A DNA stretch of 64,000 nt from Paramecium tetraurelia (lineage: Eukaryota; Ciliophora; Oligohymenophorea; Peniculida; Parameciidae), in assembly GCF_000165425.1 (NCBI RefSeq), contig NW_001799011.1, positions 249,933 through 313,932 of the forward strand. Direction: 5' to 3'. Both the position numbers and the translations under genes were made by a program. The notes beneath the pieces were generated by a model that was given only the letters and a program-made list of their open reading frames with translations, was not told the origin of the DNA and did not search any database. Positions 61,585 through 64,000 of this stretch are shown here, piece after piece (the stretch's first letter is position 1; each line of letters opens with the position of its first letter).

Positions 61585-61881
61585 ATGAATCTCGCTAGAT
61601 CTGAAAATAAAAGTTATAGTATTCTTTATAAAGAATTAGCTTTCAAGCACGATATGCCCAAACGTATTCAACGACTATTTGAACATAAACTGAAAAGTTT
61701 AATAAAAAATTTCTTTCCAGTTTATGTTCAAATTCAAACTTTAAGTCTTTATATTAATCTATTAATTACTCTAGATCTGCTTAAAATAGAAAAAACTCAT
61801 AAAAAATTTGAAAATACCTCTGAACAAAAGTAAAAAAATTTTAAGGAATTCATGAATATAATTATTTAAAACTCCTAATGA
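61585..61881 (+). CDS. possible small protein overlapping a hairpin
   Basis: 98 residues in one frame (MNLARSENKSYSILYKELAF ... TSEQKQKNFKEFMNIIIQNSQ). Basic and helical, with a hydrophobic stretch around residues 50-65. The middle of the ORF contains an exact 15-bp inverted repeat (61678-61733 region), so the locus may instead be a structured RNA. No homologue recognised. Confidence 0.4.
61678..61733. repeat. hairpin-forming inverted repeat
   Basis: TTTGAACATAAACTG is followed about 27 nt later by its exact reverse complement CAGTTTATGTTCAAA, with partial further pairing inside the loop (GAAAAGTTT versus AAATTTCTTTC). A stable stem of at least 15 bp. Confidence 0.75.
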
Positions 61882-61924
61882 AAAAACCTTTAATGCTTGA
61901 TATTCTTTATATGCTTATTTATAT

Positions 61925-62266
61925 TCAAATTAAATTGGAAGCCTCCGTTGATTGCTAATCCAAATCATCTACGAATATCACTTTTTTGCTATTTTTCTAT
62001 TATTTTTCAACCTTCACTCCCGATACTTTTATAATCTAAGCATTTTTTATTGTGTTTTCATAAGTTTACTGTAGAATTTATAAATCCTCATGAGTCATGG
62101 TTTTTATTAATTCAGCATAACCAAACATTATCTTTTTTTTTATTCTCTCTTGTAATGTTCCAAACTGATCTCTTCTATTTCCTTATTTTTTAAAAAAGCA
62201 TAGTTTACAAATTCCAATCAATATGAATAGTGGTGCAATTAAAAAGAAATAGAGAGTAAATGACAT
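61925..62266 (-). CDS. small single-span membrane protein, unknown
   Basis: 113 residues, one exon of 342 nt. An N-terminal membrane anchor or signal anchor (MSFTLYFFLIAPLFILIGIC) is followed by a basic stop-transfer-like segment (KLCFFKKQGNRRDQ) and a soluble helical domain (KKIMFGYAELIKTMTHEDLQ, ILQQTYENTIKNAQIIKV) ending VIFVDDLDQQSTEASNLI. No family recognised. TGA 61925-61927, 43 bp from the convergent ORF. Confidence 0.65.
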
Positions 62267-62371
62267 ATCAATTCAAATACAATAATAATTATTTATGAAT
62301 ATTATTACATAGAATGAGATGACAAATATATTGAGATGTAATTGAATAAATATTTTAGATTTTAATTATTT

Positions 62372-64000
62372 TCACTCATCAAAAAAATTTATTTTTTAAT
62401 CATTCAAGGTTTTTGGTTTAGTTCTTAAATGAACTTTAGCATTTTTTTCATTTTCCTTTTCATCAATTTTAGGATGAGGTGAGACATTGCCACTTAACAA
62501 TTTATCAGAAGCTCCAAAATCCTATTAATGTGCTTCTAAATATTTATGATGAGATTAAAGAGATTAAATTTCGTAATACTTATCAAAAATCTATACCATA
62601 GCTGGTCCCATTAATTAGATTATCCTTGAATCTACAGGAAAATTGCTCTCTTTAAGTTTTACATAAGAATTATAAATTTTCACCATCTTATTAGGTTAAT
62701 GATAGTTTTTATTTCTAATCAATCTATTATATTTCGGATGATTCGATTTTTGTATCAATTGACTCGGTTCTCCTTCTGTATTTAATATTGCCTTTTGATT
62801 GTCTTCTATATTAATAATAGGTTTAGGAGTATAATTAAAAACCCTAATTTATTCTTTCTCCAATAGAGTTTATTTTAATTTTTCTATTTACTATAATTTC
62901 TACAAGATGTCTACAATATCTAAATCCTATTAAATAACAGTTTCACACTACTATAACAATTTTCTTGTCATTTATATCTTTTATATGCATGGACAACATA
63001 GTAACTAATAAAAAATAAAGTTGACTCCCAGTTTTAATTTATGTTGTTAATTACATATTTCATTAAATAGATCTTTCAAGAAAGATTCTTTTATTTCGTA
63101 TAAATTATTTTCTTACTTTTCTAATCGTTCTGAGTTTAATTAGGATTATTCTTGAATTATTGTATTTTTTTTTTCGTTTTATATATTTTGGCTTGATTGG
63201 TTTTTTATTGTGAATGCTTTAGTAATTTTACTCATTTGAACTACATGAATGGTGTGGCTTTTTAATTTTGTTACCATTTCATCAATTTTATTTATTTGCT
63301 TTTAAATGTAATTTAGGAGTTTGTCATATGAAAATTCAACTTTACCATTCTTATTTTCTGGTATATTAAATTAGTATAATTTATTTGCTAAAGATAGTTT
63401 GAGTCCCATAGAATTATATTGCAATGCGATGATTCCAAAAACGGAAGATATGATTTTTAACATACCTCCGAAATATGAAAGAAATTGATCCAAGGTATTG
63501 ACTTTTTTCGTTGTTTATTTGAATTCTTAGCTTAATCTAAAGATAACAGAGAATAGAGATCCTGGAATATCATTAAATATTCTAGGATATGATAAAATAA
63601 ACTTACTTTAATTTCTCTATAACTATAAATTGGGAATACCCAATAATCAATTATTTCATCATCACTATAAAAACTAAATATGCTATTTTGATTGACTATT
63701 TTGTTTGATTCAAAAAAAATATCAGCTGTAGATTCAGCATCGAAGTTAGTGGCTAAAAAGAAATCAGAATTCAAGTATTAATATAATGGGTAATCGGTTT
63801 AATTTGCCATGAAGATAGCTGATTAAATGATGGTGGAGAGAGATACCATAATTGAGGAATTCTTAGCCAATTCTAAAATTTCTGATTAGGAATAACAGTC
63901 CTCTGATTTACATAATGAGATGGATAATTTAGGAAATTACATAACATAAGAACTGTAAGTACCTTATAGCCATAATCGATAATCTGTTGGTAAACAAAGA
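62372..64000 (-). CDS. membrane protein of a ciliate-type family (paralogue 2), 5' end outside window
   Basis: Clearly related to the gene at 44746-46915 and in the same order: LCLPTDYRLWLQG (paralogue 1: LCLPLTYELQLQG), SISLCKSEDCYSQSEILELA (LIQLCKDDDNCYSQEEIEKA), YLNSDFFLATNFDAESTADI-FF (YINSDFYLQSNLQQSIYTDL-FF), DEIIDYWVFPIY, then the membrane block LDQFLSYFGGMLKIISSVFG, IIALQYNSMGLKLSLANKLY and a charged tail ending TLNDQKINFFDE at TGA 62372-62374. The N-terminal membrane segment lies beyond the right edge. At least one short intron near 63580-63610 is needed. Function unknown; the shared architecture suggests an expanded ciliate family. Confidence 0.78.

Noticed and set aside
63811-64000. 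Plus-strand frame beginning MKIADQMMVERDTIIEEFLA
   Set aside because: Looks protein-like, but the opposite strand is homologous to the paralogue at 44746-46915 residue by residue, so the plus frame is antisense.

Overview
The window looks like macronuclear DNA of a ciliate, most probably a Paramecium. Three things point there. Nearly every long reading frame is open only if TAA and TAG are read as Gln and TGA is the sole stop. The DNA is very AT-rich. Genes are cut by tiny introns (about 20-37 nt, mostly GTA...TAG, CAG or AAG), and removing them restores recognisable protein families in frame. Ordinary stop-to-stop ORF calling with the standard code therefore breaks almost every gene here; coordinates below come from reading with the ciliate code and splicing by eye.

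Layout. 1-5114 (minus): C-terminal part of a BEACH-domain protein that runs off the left edge. 6135-14349 (minus): an 8.2-kb gene for a giant secreted Cys-rich repeat protein. 14471-about 16872 (minus): a phosphatidylinositol 4-kinase of the beta type. 16895-25415: three plus-strand proteins of unknown function, a secreted acidic protein (minus), a small basic protein (plus), a coiled-coil protein (minus) and a cyclin (minus). 26583-34660: queuine tRNA-ribosyltransferase subunit 2-like protein, ubiquitin-specific protease, RBM39-like splicing factor, B-type cyclin and a farnesylatable DnaJ chaperone. 34716-37179: two uncharacterised or coiled-coil proteins. 37363-40889: a fatty acyl-CoA reductase fused to a dihydroxyacetone-phosphate-type acyltransferase. 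41043-44440: complex I subunit NDUFS6, a coiled-coil protein, a membrane protein and an MYCBP homologue. 44746-53821: a ciliate membrane-protein family member, katanin p80, a Gln-rich coiled-coil protein, and a dual-specificity-phosphatase-like protein with Ser at the catalytic Cys position. 54138-64000: FYVE protein, BIVM homologue, coiled-coil protein, ribosomal protein eL8, 3-hydroxyisobutyryl-CoA hydrolase-like protein, small proteins, and a second member of the membrane-protein family that runs off the right edge.

Genes alternate strands freely and are packed tightly; convergent genes are often under 100 bp apart and two divergent start codons are only 17 bp apart. There is no operon logic, although several genes belong to linked themes: phosphoinositide and membrane traffic (BEACH, PI4K, FYVE), microtubule and cell cycle (katanin p80, two cyclins, coiled-coil proteins) and lipid metabolism (the reductase-acyltransferase fusion, HIBCH-like). 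No transposon, rRNA, convincing tRNA or CRISPR was seen. The only dispersed repeat found is a nearly identical element of about 380 bp present in opposite orientations at 25643-26035 and 42367-42744.
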